DNA of 64,000 bases from Saprospiraceae bacterium. GTDB taxonomy: Bacteria > Bacteroidota > Bacteroidia > Chitinophagales > Saprospiraceae. The stretch spans positions 174,373 through 238,372 of the forward strand of contig JAGQWX010000002.1 of NCBI GenBank assembly GCA_020436935.1. The letters run 5' to 3'. Shown here one piece after another: positions 43,258 to 51,656 of this stretch (positions are counted from its first letter, which is position 1; the number at the start of each line of letters is the position of its first letter). Below the pieces are notes generated by a model. That model ran no database searches. It saw only the letters and a program-made list of their open reading frames with translations, and was not told the origin of the DNA. Both the position numbers and the translations under genes were made by a program.

Positions 43258-44829
43258 CTATTTGATTTCTTCCTTTTTTGGTTCTGATTCAATATATACA
43301 CTTGTTGATGGAAATGCGAATGATAATCCCCGCTGATCTGCAAAAGTCATGATTTCAAAAAGCAATTCTTCCCGTGTTGCCAATTCTTCCTGAAAATCAG
43401 CAACGTATAGGTACGCCCTGATGAAAACATCCAGCGATGAGGCCGACATATTTCTGAAATACACAAACTTTTGATTTTGATCGACCTTTTCGTGTTGATC
43501 CAGCAAATGTTTGACATCTTTAATAAAAGCCTTTATGGATTCCGGCGGTGAGTCATAGGTTACTCCTGCCGTAACTTCAAACAAACGCATTCTACGGGCA
43601 CCCAGATTGACCAGAGTGAGATTCGATAGGCTGCCATTCGGAACACTCACCAAACTATTGTCTACTTTTCTGACCCTAGTAGACCTAAAACCTACTTCCT
43701 CCACGGTACCTTCTACTTCTGAAGTCTGTATTGTATCCCCAATCTGAAAGGGTTTATCAAAAAAGATCATAATCGATCCCAGCAAATTTTTGACTGTATC
43801 CTGGGCTGCAAGTGCCAGAGCCAGACCACCAATCGAAACACCGGCGATCAGAGCAGTTACATTTACCCCGGCAAGAGCAAGAATGTGTACTACGGCAATC
43901 ACCCCAACCACCACCTTAATTAGTTTGGTTACAATGGGCAACAACTGATCATCCAACCGCGAAGCAGTATTTTTGGCAAGCCCCATCAGGTAATTGCTGA
44001 GTAAACTCACGCCCCTGAATAAGCACAATGCAATGAAAACGGTCCTAAGTATTTCAACCAAATTAAAGAGAACCTTCGATATAGATATATCAAGCAAAAG
44101 TGCCGGTAAAAATGCCTCTATGACAGTGAGTAGGATGGCAATGATTCCAAATCCGACAAAATCGTGCAGTATTGGTTTTGAGCTGTCATCGAGTTGCAGA
44201 TTTTTATACCACTTTGAATTGAGGATAATTTGATCGATCACATAATTAAAAAGCAGATACAACAAGTAGGCAACACCAATGATGATCAACAGGCCTATGT
44301 ACTGCCATGTCTTTATTCCGAGGAATTCTTTCTGGGCCCCTTTTGGCAGGTTTTCAATGATTTTGCCAAGGTTGAAGGGGAAGACATCATAATAGATTTT
44401 TTCTACCTGTGCAGAGGTTTTTTCACTGTAATACCAAAGACCGTCCTGTTTTTCAAGATAAATTTCCGGTTGTTTCTCAGGAAATGGGATAAATATCTCA
44501 TTTCCTGAAAGACTGTCTTTGTAATTGACATTTCTGGGCACTTTCGATATTTCTACATCAAGTGACCTCGCATCGTAGATGTTTTTTATTTTAATGGCAA
44601 GGTCTTCCCTGCGAGATGAATCTCTGACAGAGGGAGAGATCGTTTTTGCCGCTAACTCAGGATGGAAATGGTCGGATTGTAAGTTGGTAAGATGGGCCTC
44701 CATGGTGAGGTAAGGGCTTTTGAGGGAAACCGTGTCGACCTGAGCCAGGAGGACAACTTGTGCCATCAGCAATAAACCCAATGTAAAAACGCTCTTGTAA
44801 TTGGAATTAAATAATTGATTAATTGTCAT
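43258..44829 (-). CDS. MscS family mechanosensitive ion channel with N-terminal extension
   Basis: 523 residues from the ATG at 44829, chosen because a signal peptide begins there (TLGLLLMAQVVLLAQ); the frame extends to 44910 but that would cross the divergent promoter. A periplasmic region of about 130 residues is followed by five helices, including GVNVTALIAGVSIGGLALAL, the pore-lining TM3, then the beta domain IGDTIQTSEVEGTVEEVGFRSTRVR and the mixed C-terminal domain. It releases solutes upon osmotic downshock. Divergent from the MurG-like gene with 39 bp between starts. Confidence 0.9.
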   Translation of the reverse strand: MTINQLFNSNYKSVFTLGLLLMAQVVLLAQVDTVSLKSPYLTMEAHLTNLQSDHFHPELAAKTISPSVRDSSRREDLAIKIKNIYDARSLDVEISKVPRNVNYKDSLSGNEIFIPFPEKQPEIYLEKQDGLWYYSEKTSAQVEKIYYDVFPFNLGKIIENLPKGAQKEFLGIKTWQYIGLLIIIGVAYLLYLLFNYVIDQIILNSKWYKNLQLDDSSKPILHDFVGFGIIAILLTVIEAFLPALLLDISISKVLFNLVEILRTVFIALCLFRGVSLLSNYLMGLAKNTASRLDDQLLPIVTKLIKVVVGVIAVVHILALAGVNVTALIAGVSIGGLALALAAQDTVKNLLGSIMIFFDKPFQIGDTIQTSEVEGTVEEVGFRSTRVRKVDNSLVSVPNGSLSNLTLVNLGARRMRLFEVTAGVTYDSPPESIKAFIKDVKHLLDQHEKVDQNQKFVYFRNMSASSLDVFIRAYLYVADFQEELATREELLFEIMTFADQRGLSFAFPSTSVYIESEPKKEEIK

Positions 44830-44846
44830 ATTGTCGGTTACTTTTG
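44815..44846 (+). promoter_or_regulatory. Promoter of the MurG-like glycosyltransferase gene
   Basis: TTG (44815-44817), 21 bp, TACTTTTG (44839-44846). It lies 22 bp before the ATG at 44869 and downstream of the upstream in-frame ATG at 44815, which it rules out as start. Confidence 0.6.
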
Positions 44847-44868
44847 TAAAACTCATTTTTTCATTTTG

Positions 44869-45900
44869 ATGACTCAGTCCTCCTCCGTCGATGCTCTTTT
44901 TCCGGAACAATCAGTGGTTGCAATTTGTCCGCTCAATTGGGGACTGGGTCATGCCAGCAGGTGCATTCCGCTCATTCACCTGGCTTTAAAAAAAGGCAAT
45001 GAGGTCATCATTGCGTCAGATGGCCAGGCTTTAGTCTGGTTGAAAAGAGAATTTCCGCAGCTCAAATTTTATGAACTTCCTTCCTACAATGTCAGCTATC
45101 CATATACTTCAATTGTACTCAATGCAGTGTCCAATTTCTATAGGATAACATCTGCCATTTTCGCCGAAAGGAAAATGATGGAGACGATCATAAGAAAGGA
45201 AAAAATCCACTTTCTTTTGTCTGATAACAGATACGGTCTGCAAACTGTTCACTGCAAAACTGCCTTCATGTGTCACCAAATGCACATTTACCATCCAAAA
45301 AAATGGCTGAGCAAATGTATAAACCTGGTGCATCAATTTTTCCTTAAAAGGTCCAAAAGTATTTTGATTCCCGACTTTGAGCAAGAGCCGGGCCTTGCCG
45401 GATTGCTCTCTCATCAGATGCCTTTATCCATCCGAAAAAGGGCTTTTTATACAGGTCCGCTCACCAACCTGAAAATAGAAACTGCTCCAAACCCTTCAGG
45501 AATATTGATTTTGCTTTCAGGTCCCGAACCACAGAGAACTTTATTGGAAGATAAATTGATCGACTTATTTGAAAACACAGGTGAGGTCGATAAAATCACT
45601 TTGATCAGAGGTACGGAAAAGCCATTGCTCAAAACTCCAGCCTTCAGGAAAATAATAGACCTGGCAAGTAGTGAACTGGTCAACCAGGCCATTAATGAGT
45701 CAAAGGCCATCATTTGCAGAAGTGGTTATTCTACCATTATGGACCTCCACAATTACCAAGGCAAAATCCTGTACATTCCTACTCCAGGGCAGACAGAGCA
45801 AGAGTATCTGTCACAGTTGCACGCCGATGGCAACAAAGTTTTTCAGGTAAATCAATCCGAGTTGAATGAAAAACACCTGGAAGAATTGCTGAATCAATAG
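44869..45900 (+). CDS. MurG/GT28-like glycosyltransferase
   Basis: 343 residues. N-terminal half has CPLNWGLGHASRCIPLIHLAL, the glycine-rich GxGH motif seen in MurG-like enzymes, and C-terminal half contains RGTEKPLL, ELVNQAINESKAIICRSGYSTIMDL and PTPGQTEQEYLSQ, the nucleotide-sugar binding region of Glyco_tran_28_C. The protein belongs to a Bacteroidota family of unknown sugar acceptor, not to MurG itself. Cytosolic or peripheral membrane. The stop is 3 bases from the convergent isomerase gene stop. Confidence 0.78.
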   Translation: MTQSSSVDALFPEQSVVAICPLNWGLGHASRCIPLIHLALKKGNEVIIASDGQALVWLKREFPQLKFYELPSYNVSYPYTSIVLNAVSNFYRITSAIFAERKMMETIIRKEKIHFLLSDNRYGLQTVHCKTAFMCHQMHIYHPKKWLSKCINLVHQFFLKRSKSILIPDFEQEPGLAGLLSHQMPLSIRKRAFYTGPLTNLKIETAPNPSGILILLSGPEPQRTLLEDKLIDLFENTGEVDKITLIRGTEKPLLKTPAFRKIIDLASSELVNQAINESKAIICRSGYSTIMDLHNYQGKILYIPTPGQTEQEYLSQLHADGNKVFQVNQSELNEKHLEELLNQ

Positions 45901-45903
45901 CGA

Positions 45904-46785
45904 TTAAATATCACAAATCTGGACCCCCTCACGAAGTGACTCCATCATGTTTTGTCTCGTCGGAATGAATTCCTGAGCCACAAAGCCATTGAATCCGGTG
46001 TCCTTAATGGCTTTGATGATGGCCTTATAGTTGAGTTCCTGAGATTCGTTGATCTCATTTCTTCCCGGCACACCACCCGTGTGGTAATGTGAAATGTATT
46101 CGTGATGTTTGCGTATGGTAGCTATGACATCTCCTTCCATGATCTGCATGTGGTAGATGTCGTACAACAATTTGAAGTTGGGACTCCCCAGCTTCTTGGC
46201 CAAAGCGACACCCCACTCGGTGTGGTCACACATATAATCGGCATGGTTGACTTTACTGTTGAGCAGTTCCATTACAATTTTTACATTGTATTTTTCAGCC
46301 ATTTTTACCACCTTGTCTAATCCAATGGCACACATTTCCAAGCCGGTCTCATTGCTCATGCCATTTCTGTTGCCACTGAAACAAATGATTTGCTCTATAC
46401 CTTTGTCAGCGGCCATGGGAATGATGGCTTCGTAATCTTTGTAAAGTTGCTCGTGGTTCTTGACATTGTTGAATCCGTTGACAATACCAAGTGGACTGCC
46501 GTTGGAGATGGCACAGGTCAGACCTCTGGAAATGACTGTGTCCCATTCATTGGGACTGAGCAGTTCGAGTGACTTTAATCCAATTTCTTTGGCTTCTTCT
46601 GTGAGTTGCTCAAGACTCATGTCTCTGTAGCACCATCTGCAGGCGGAGTGATTGATGTTCCCAAGCAGTTTATCAGTACTTGTATTTTTGGCAACCGCTG
46701 GTGTTTTACAAGATGCAGCTGCAGGTACCATGCCAATTCCGGCAGCGGATACCAATACGCTTTTGATGGCCGATCTTCTTTTCAA
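45904..46785 (-). CDS. Exported hydroxypyruvate isomerase-like TIM-barrel protein
   Basis: 293 residues. N-terminal export signal MKRRSAIKSVLVSAAGIGM with a twin-arginine-like KRRS start and a lipobox-like AAASC, so Tat-lipoprotein export is possible. The AP_endonuc_2 domain covers about 45-290: SACRWCYRDMSLEQLTEEA, KSLELLSPNEW, metal ligands in VMELLNS, LLYDIYHMQIMEGD, YHTGGVPGRNEI and VAQEFIP. Hydroxypyruvate isomerase and sugar-phosphate/cyclitol epimerases share this fold; the substrate is not decided. Monocistronic. Confidence 0.8.
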   Translation of the reverse strand: MKRRSAIKSVLVSAAGIGMVPAAASCKTPAVAKNTSTDKLLGNINHSACRWCYRDMSLEQLTEEAKEIGLKSLELLSPNEWDTVISRGLTCAISNGSPLGIVNGFNNVKNHEQLYKDYEAIIPMAADKGIEQIICFSGNRNGMSNETGLEMCAIGLDKVVKMAEKYNVKIVMELLNSKVNHADYMCDHTEWGVALAKKLGSPNFKLLYDIYHMQIMEGDVIATIRKHHEYISHYHTGGVPGRNEINESQELNYKAIIKAIKDTGFNGFVAQEFIPTRQNMMESLREGVQICDI

Positions 46786-46813
46786 GACAATAATTTTGTG
46801 AGTGAGTAATTCT

Positions 46814-46821
46814 CAAAAATA
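46814..46821 (-). promoter_or_regulatory. -7 element of the isomerase-like gene
   Basis: CAAAAATA reads TATTTTTG on the minus strand, exact TAnnTTTG match, 29 bp before the start at 46785. No -33 box at the expected distance. Confidence 0.45.
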
Positions 46822-46929
46822 ATAACTATTTACTTACAGCGGTAATGAAATGATATTTATTAAGCGTAATGTATACGTTTATTTGTAATTGTAGATATAA
46901 ATCGTAAAATGAATGGTCAGGTGTGGAAG

Positions 46930-46972
46930 ATTTTTTTTAAAAAATAAGGCTACCCGGAACATGGGTAGCCTT
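46930..46972 (-). terminator. Intrinsic terminator reading on the minus strand
   Basis: AAGGCTACCC (46946-46955) and GGGTAGCCTT (46963-46972) form a perfect 10-bp stem with a 7-base loop; on the minus strand it is followed by ATTTTTTAAAAAAAATC. There is no protein-coding gene on the minus strand to its right before 52908. Confidence 0.75.
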
Positions 46973-47275
46973 GATTGCGGTTATTAAGGATCACACAGCG
47001 GAAATTAAAAGGGCATTTTCCTTTTCACTACTCAATTATACATTACTCAATTCCCGAATATAACTCTAATTCAAGCGGTTAATTATAGTTGAGTGCTCAA
47101 ATTGGTGGTAAGAACGGATATAAATCAAGGTTTACCCTGATACGAAAAAAGTGCTTTTCGTTGATTTTCAACCAATAAGACCAAACGATGAGGTTCACTG
47201 ACCTGCAAAGCCAGTAGCTATTCCGGATATTGTTTTAAGGTAAAACATACCTGCATGGTCCCTCAACCTGTTCAC
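46946..47275 (-). ncRNA. Candidate unannotated small RNA ending at the orphan terminator
   Basis: A transcript ending at the terminator would cover this gap. On the minus strand the sequence folds into local hairpins (GCAGGT...ACCTC, GTTGA-AAA-TCAAC, AAAAGG...CCTTTT). It lacks the diagnostic cores of RNase P RNA, tmRNA and SRP RNA. No TAnnTTTG promoter was found, so the 5' end is a guess. Low confidence. Confidence 0.25.
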
Positions 47276-47388
47276 ATAATTAATCTTATATTTACGCCCT
47301 CATAAAATAATGGTCAGTGGTCATCAGGACTTAGAAGCCTGGTTTCAGATGTTTCTGAAATTTTCTGCTGAATGTTAAAAAGGTATTT

Positions 47389-48276
47389 ATGCTCAAATGG
47401 TTTGTGATTATCGTTTGTTTGCTGTGCATCAGTTGCGCCCGTCCTCTGGCGGGATTCAATGTGGTGGACGATAACACAACATTTGCACCCAGCATCATCA
47501 ATTTTCAAAACCAAAGTGACAATGCCACTATTTTCTTTTGGGACTTTGGTGACGGGAACACATCAACAGAGCAAAGCCCAAGCCATCAATATTTATTGTC
47601 AGGTAGATATCAGGTGAAGCTGACCGCAGTTAAAGGAAAAAAGAAAAGCGTCTGGTCTGAGGACATCATCATTGAGGCACCGGGCACTTGTTTGGTCTAT
47701 TTGGAGACCACATTGGGTAATATGCTTATAGAGTTGTACGATAATGCGCCGAAGCACAGAGACAATTTTGAGCGATTGAGCGAGACAGGTTACTATGATG
47801 GTCTGTTGTTTCATAGAGTAATCAGAAATTTCATGGTCCAGACCGGCGACCCTGAAAGCAAAAATGCTGGACCCGAACGACGGCTTGGAGCAGGAGGGCC
47901 GGATTATACCATTCCTGCAGAACCCAATTACTCCAATTTTCATGTGAAAGGGGCGGTAGCTGCAGCAAGATTTGATGATGAAGTCAATCCGGAGAAAAAT
48001 TCATCGGGTTCACAGTTTTACATTGTGCATGGCAGGCCTATTGATGCCGATCAACTGGACATCATCCAAAGACAAAAAAGAATCAGATATCCTGAAAAAG
48101 TTTTAAAGGATTATATGGATATTGGCGGGGCACCCCAACTCGATATGGAGTATACGGTATTTGGTCGGGTAATCCAGGGTGAAGAGGTCATAGATAAAAT
48201 TGCCGTCCAGGTAACGGACAGCAATGATAGGCCTCAAAAAGACATTAAGATCATAAAAGCAAGTGTAATAAAATAA
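47389..48276 (+). CDS. Lipoprotein peptidyl-prolyl isomerase, PKD plus cyclophilin domains
   Basis: 295 residues. Lipoprotein signal MLKWFVIIVCLLCISC with lipidated Cys16. A PKD-like domain follows (IINFQNQSDNATIFFWDFGDGNTST ends the first sheet; about 28-95), then a cyclophilin domain: LFHRVIRNFMVQTGDP, AAARFDDEVNPEKNSSGSQF and YTVFGRVIQGEEVIDKI, with the catalytic Arg in HRVI. The cyclophilin carries an insertion between QFYIVHGRP and the last strands. It should assist folding in the periplasm or at the outer membrane. First gene of an operon with ppgK and scpA (gap 5 bases). Confidence 0.88.
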   Translation: MLKWFVIIVCLLCISCARPLAGFNVVDDNTTFAPSIINFQNQSDNATIFFWDFGDGNTSTEQSPSHQYLLSGRYQVKLTAVKGKKKSVWSEDIIIEAPGTCLVYLETTLGNMLIELYDNAPKHRDNFERLSETGYYDGLLFHRVIRNFMVQTGDPESKNAGPERRLGAGGPDYTIPAEPNYSNFHVKGAVAAARFDDEVNPEKNSSGSQFYIVHGRPIDADQLDIIQRQKRIRYPEKVLKDYMDIGGAPQLDMEYTVFGRVIQGEEVIDKIAVQVTDSNDRPQKDIKIIKASVIK

Positions 48277-48281
48277 TAACT

Positions 48282-49025
48282 ATGAGTCAGGTATTAGGAA
48301 TTGATGTGGGTGGTTCAGGAATCAAGGGATCCATTGTTGATGTAGAAAAAGGGGTCTTTATTGAAGAAAGAATCAAAATATCCACTCCCCAACCGGCTAC
48401 TCCGACTGCTATGGCCAAGGTGGTCAATAAAATCATCAAAGGTTTTGACTGGGCAGGTAAGCCAGTCGGTATAGGATTTCCTTCCGTTATAAAAAATGGC
48501 CATGCTCTCACTGCAGCCAATATCGACGCTTCATGGATCGATTACCCCATCGTTTCCAAATGGTCTGCCAGCCTCAAATGTCCGTTGAACATCATCAATG
48601 ACGCCGACGCAGCCGGACTTGCCGAAATGAGATTTGGAAAAGGCAAGGATGTGAAAGGTGTAGTCATCTTGCTGACGCTGGGCACCGGAATAGGTTCTTC
48701 TATATTCGTGGACGGAAGACTCATGCCCAATACTGAATTTGGACACATCCAGTACATGCACCGCAAACCGGCAGAAAAATTGCTCTCAAATGCTGCAAGA
48801 GAAAACAGGAAACTTGGCTGGAAGGTATATGGAAGAGAACTCAATGGCTACCTTCAATACCTGGAATTTCTGCTCAACCCCGACCTGATCATCATCGGAG
48901 GAGGCATCAGCAAAAAATTCGAAAATTATTCCAATCAATTCACCTTAAAAACACCCATCACCAATGCTGCCACGATGAACGATGCAGGCATCATCGGTGC
49001 TGCCCTTGCTACCACGCTTATTTAA
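48282..49025 (+). CDS. ppgK: Polyphosphate glucokinase (ROK family)
   Basis: 247 residues, the short form typical of PpgK. Phosphate-binding motif LGIDVGGSGIKGSIVD at the N-terminus; VGIGFPSVIKNGHALTAANID and INDADAAGLAE contain the substrate region with catalytic Asp; LTLGTGIGSSIFVDG and EFGHIQY complete the sugar site. The full ROK zinc motif is absent, as in known polyphosphate glucokinases. It phosphorylates glucose using polyphosphate (or ATP). Situated between the PPIase gene and scpA with gaps of 5 and 6 bases. Confidence 0.88.
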   Translation: MSQVLGIDVGGSGIKGSIVDVEKGVFIEERIKISTPQPATPTAMAKVVNKIIKGFDWAGKPVGIGFPSVIKNGHALTAANIDASWIDYPIVSKWSASLKCPLNIINDADAAGLAEMRFGKGKDVKGVVILLTLGTGIGSSIFVDGRLMPNTEFGHIQYMHRKPAEKLLSNAARENRKLGWKVYGRELNGYLQYLEFLLNPDLIIIGGGISKKFENYSNQFTLKTPITNAATMNDAGIIGAALATTLI

Positions 49026-49031
49026 CATCTC

Positions 49032-49781
49032 ATGCAGACGTACAACATCAAAATTGAGAAATTTGAGGGACCCTTTGACCTCTTGCTTTTCTTTATTGAG
49101 AGAGATGAGCTCGACATTTATGATATTCCTATTTCAAAAATCACCAATGATTTCCTGGAGTACATCAAACACCTGGAATCACTCAATATCGATGTAGCCA
49201 GCGAATTTATCCTGGTGGCAGCAAGCCTGATGAAAATCAAGGCCAAAATGTTGATTCCCCGAAAAGAACTAGACGAGGAAGGAAATGAAATAGACCCCAG
49301 GCATGAGCTGACCCAAAAATTGCTGGAGTACAAAAAGTTTAAAGAAGTCATCGTTGACCTCGAACAGCTTGAATATGAGCGGTCACTTAGGCACGAGCGG
49401 GGAAACCTGGCTGCCGAGCTCAAGGAGATCTCAGAGAAGGCGCTTTCAGAATCGGAAATAGAAAGCATCACGCTTTATAAGCTTTTCCAAGCCTTCTCGA
49501 GAATGCTAGAAAAGATCGAAAATCAGAAAAGCAAAGTCATCCACCAGATTTTTCAGTACGATTATACGGTGGAGGGACAGGCAGTACATATCAGAGAAAA
49601 AATTGCCGGTAAGCGTGCCAATTTTGAGTCTATTTTTTCTGAGATGAAAAACAGGATTGAAGCCATCGTTACTTTCCTTGCTTTGCTTGAAATGCTCAAT
49701 CTTCAACAAGTTGCCATTGTCCAGGGTGAGGGCATCAACAACTTCTGGCTCGAAGAAAAAACTGGCGACGAAGAAGAATAG
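49032..49781 (+). CDS. scpA: Segregation and condensation protein A
   Basis: 249 residues. The N-terminal block YNIKIEKFEGPFDLLLFFIE and RDELDIYDIPISKITNDFLEY are the SMC-binding start of ScpA; EFILVAASLMKIKAKMLIPR is the conserved second helix; the C-terminal winged helix includes FLALLEMLNLQQVAIVQ. ScpA is the kleisin of the SMC-ScpAB condensin that organises the chromosome. scpB is not adjacent. Last gene of the three-gene operon. Confidence 0.94.
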   Translation: MQTYNIKIEKFEGPFDLLLFFIERDELDIYDIPISKITNDFLEYIKHLESLNIDVASEFILVAASLMKIKAKMLIPRKELDEEGNEIDPRHELTQKLLEYKKFKEVIVDLEQLEYERSLRHERGNLAAELKEISEKALSESEIESITLYKLFQAFSRMLEKIENQKSKVIHQIFQYDYTVEGQAVHIREKIAGKRANFESIFSEMKNRIEAIVTFLALLEMLNLQQVAIVQGEGINNFWLEEKTGDEEE

Positions 49782-49838
49782 CACTTTTCCGGGAAATCCA
49801 AACTAAAATTTACTTTAGGTTTTTCGCTCCGATCTGGT

Positions 49839-49846
49839 TATTTTTG
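49839..49846 (+). promoter_or_regulatory. -7 element of the symporter gene
   Basis: TATTTTTG, exact TAnnTTTG match, 25 bp before the ATG at 49872. No -33 TTG. Confidence 0.45.
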
Positions 49847-49871
49847 GTCAGAATCGTTAAACTCAACATTT

Positions 49872-51464
49872 ATGGCCGGGCATGCTTTGACCACTGTACT
49901 CACGTTTGTGGGATTTACTCTATTTGTTGCCATATACTCCTGGTATAAAATACGGAAGGAGAACCTATCATCGAGAGATGGTTATTTTCTCGGTGGCAGA
50001 AGCCTTACCGGGGTGGTGATTGCAGGATCCATGCTATTGACCAACATCTCTACCGAACACCTAATAGGCATGAATGGCTCGGCCTATAAAAATGGGATGA
50101 TCATCATCGCGTGGGAAGTGACTTCTGCACTTGCACTGGTGATAGCTGCATACTACTTCATCCCCGTCTACCTGAGGAAAGGCCTGACGACCATTCCCCA
50201 ATATCTCGAAGAACGTTATGATGGATTTACCAGAACCATGGTGGCTTTTTTTCTGCTTATATCTTTTGTTGTTACCCTTTTACCCATTGTTTTATATACA
50301 GGTGCCATCAACCTGGAAAGCATATTTGATGTTTCCGGCAACCTTGGGCTGACCAAAACAGAAGGCCTTTGGTACACAGTGCTCATGGTGGGGGTAATAG
50401 GGGGAGCCTATGCGGTTTTTGGGGGGCTAAAGGCCGTTGCAGTCAGTGATACCGTCAATGGGGTAGGCCTATTGATTGGCGGCCTGCTCATTCCTTTCAT
50501 TGCCTTGTATCAGATAGGTGACGGTCACATATTTGGAGGACTCAAAAAGGTATATGAATTTGCCCCTGAAAAATTCAATGTGGTTGGAACTAAAGACTCG
50601 GTATTGCCTTTCTCAACGCTTTTTACCGGTTTGATGATCAATCAATTGTATTTCTGGGGGATGAACCAGTCCATCGTCCAAAGAGCGCTGGGGGCTAAGT
50701 CCTTAAAGGAGGCGCAAAAGGGATTGCTGTTTACAGGTGTGCTGAAGATACTTATTCCCATAGTTATCGTGCTTCCGGGTCTGATCGCCTACTATTATTT
50801 CAAGGATACTTACTATGATCAGCAAGACAACATTTATCCCATTCTGATCAAAAAATTATTGCCTGTAGCCTTGCTGGGCTTCTTTGCTGCAGTAGTTATG
50901 GGAGCAGTATTGAGTACATTCAACAGCGTTCTCAACAGCGCCGCCACCATTTTTAGTGTTGGTATTTATAAGCGGCTCATCAACAAAGAGGCCCCTGACA
51001 GTAAACTGGTCCGGATTGGCAAACTGACCTCTTTGGTAATGGCAGTGGTGGCCATTTGTGTAGCGCCATTCGTAGCCAACGCACCTGAAGGATTGTATCA
51101 GCTGATGCAACAGCTCAATGGTATATTTTTTATACCCATTGCTTCCATTTTATTGGCTGGTTTATTCATTCCACAAATATCTGCCCGGGGGGCGAAGACG
51201 GGGCTGCTCTTTGGGCTTGGCTTTTACATCCTCACCGTTTTTATTTTGAAAGTAAACATCCACTTTGTACACATCTGGGGAATTGAGTTTGTGCTGAATA
51301 TGGCAGTCATGTGGGGAGTATCCCGTATGTATCCAAGAGAGCTTGCAGATGCAGGAGAAACAGTGGAGAATTTCGTTCCCATGGAGTCGTGGAAGTACGC
51401 AAAGCCAATGAGTATTATCCTCATTGCTGTCATTTTATTGATTTACATCATTTTAGGGACTTAA
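49872..51464 (+). CDS. Sodium:solute symporter (SSS/SLC5 family)
   Basis: 530 residues with about 13-14 membrane helices. Family features: YFLGGRSLTGVVIAGSMLLTNISTEHLIGMNGSAY is broken into the TM1 sodium-site segment and unwound region; GGLKAVAVSDTVNG (about 190-203) matches the sodium-solute-symporter signature; WGMNQSIVQRALGAKSLKEA follows. It imports a sugar, cyclitol or related solute with sodium at the inner membrane. The next gene encodes myo-inositol oxygenase, so inositol is a reasonable substrate, inferred only from position. Confidence 0.9.
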   Translation: MAGHALTTVLTFVGFTLFVAIYSWYKIRKENLSSRDGYFLGGRSLTGVVIAGSMLLTNISTEHLIGMNGSAYKNGMIIIAWEVTSALALVIAAYYFIPVYLRKGLTTIPQYLEERYDGFTRTMVAFFLLISFVVTLLPIVLYTGAINLESIFDVSGNLGLTKTEGLWYTVLMVGVIGGAYAVFGGLKAVAVSDTVNGVGLLIGGLLIPFIALYQIGDGHIFGGLKKVYEFAPEKFNVVGTKDSVLPFSTLFTGLMINQLYFWGMNQSIVQRALGAKSLKEAQKGLLFTGVLKILIPIVIVLPGLIAYYYFKDTYYDQQDNIYPILIKKLLPVALLGFFAAVVMGAVLSTFNSVLNSAATIFSVGIYKRLINKEAPDSKLVRIGKLTSLVMAVVAICVAPFVANAPEGLYQLMQQLNGIFFIPIASILLAGLFIPQISARGAKTGLLFGLGFYILTVFILKVNIHFVHIWGIEFVLNMAVMWGVSRMYPRELADAGETVENFVPMESWKYAKPMSIILIAVILLIYIILGT

Positions 51465-51529
51465 TCCTATAGTTTTCGGATGGCATTATGAGAAATTGTT
51501 TAATTTTATCTGAAATAGCGAAATATATG

Positions 51530-51560
51530 TTGGCGAAAGCATTTGTGTATAATATTTTTG
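51530..51560 (+). promoter_or_regulatory. Full promoter of the inositol oxygenase gene
   Basis: TTG (51530-51532), 20 bp, TATTTTTG (51553-51560). Transcription would start near 51567, downstream of the in-frame ATG at 51543, so the true start is the ATG at 51657. Confidence 0.6.
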
Positions 51561-51656
51561 CCATTCATAAGTTTATCACTAGTGAAAAGCCAGGTTGGGC
51601 ACACAATAAGTGGCCCTATCGGGTGGGTGTTTTTTAAAAACCAAAAAGAATTTGTC

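Larger units (their letters stand above)
46830..47388. other. Long gene-free region with an orphan terminator and TTGAG repeats
   Basis: About 560 bases without a credible protein gene. It contains a minus-strand intrinsic terminator (46930-46972) with no annotated gene in front of it, two direct repeats CACTACTCAATT/CATTACTCAATT (47026-47037, 47041-47052) and the near-palindrome TTGAGTGCTCAA (47089-47100). Several short hairpins occur on the minus strand between 47030 and 47270. An unannotated small RNA on the minus strand is possible; see the separate entry. Confidence 0.45.

Noticed and set aside
43298..43317. Single TACACTTGTT box resembling the LytTR repeat
   Set aside because: It lies inside the MscS coding region with no second copy 21 bp away.
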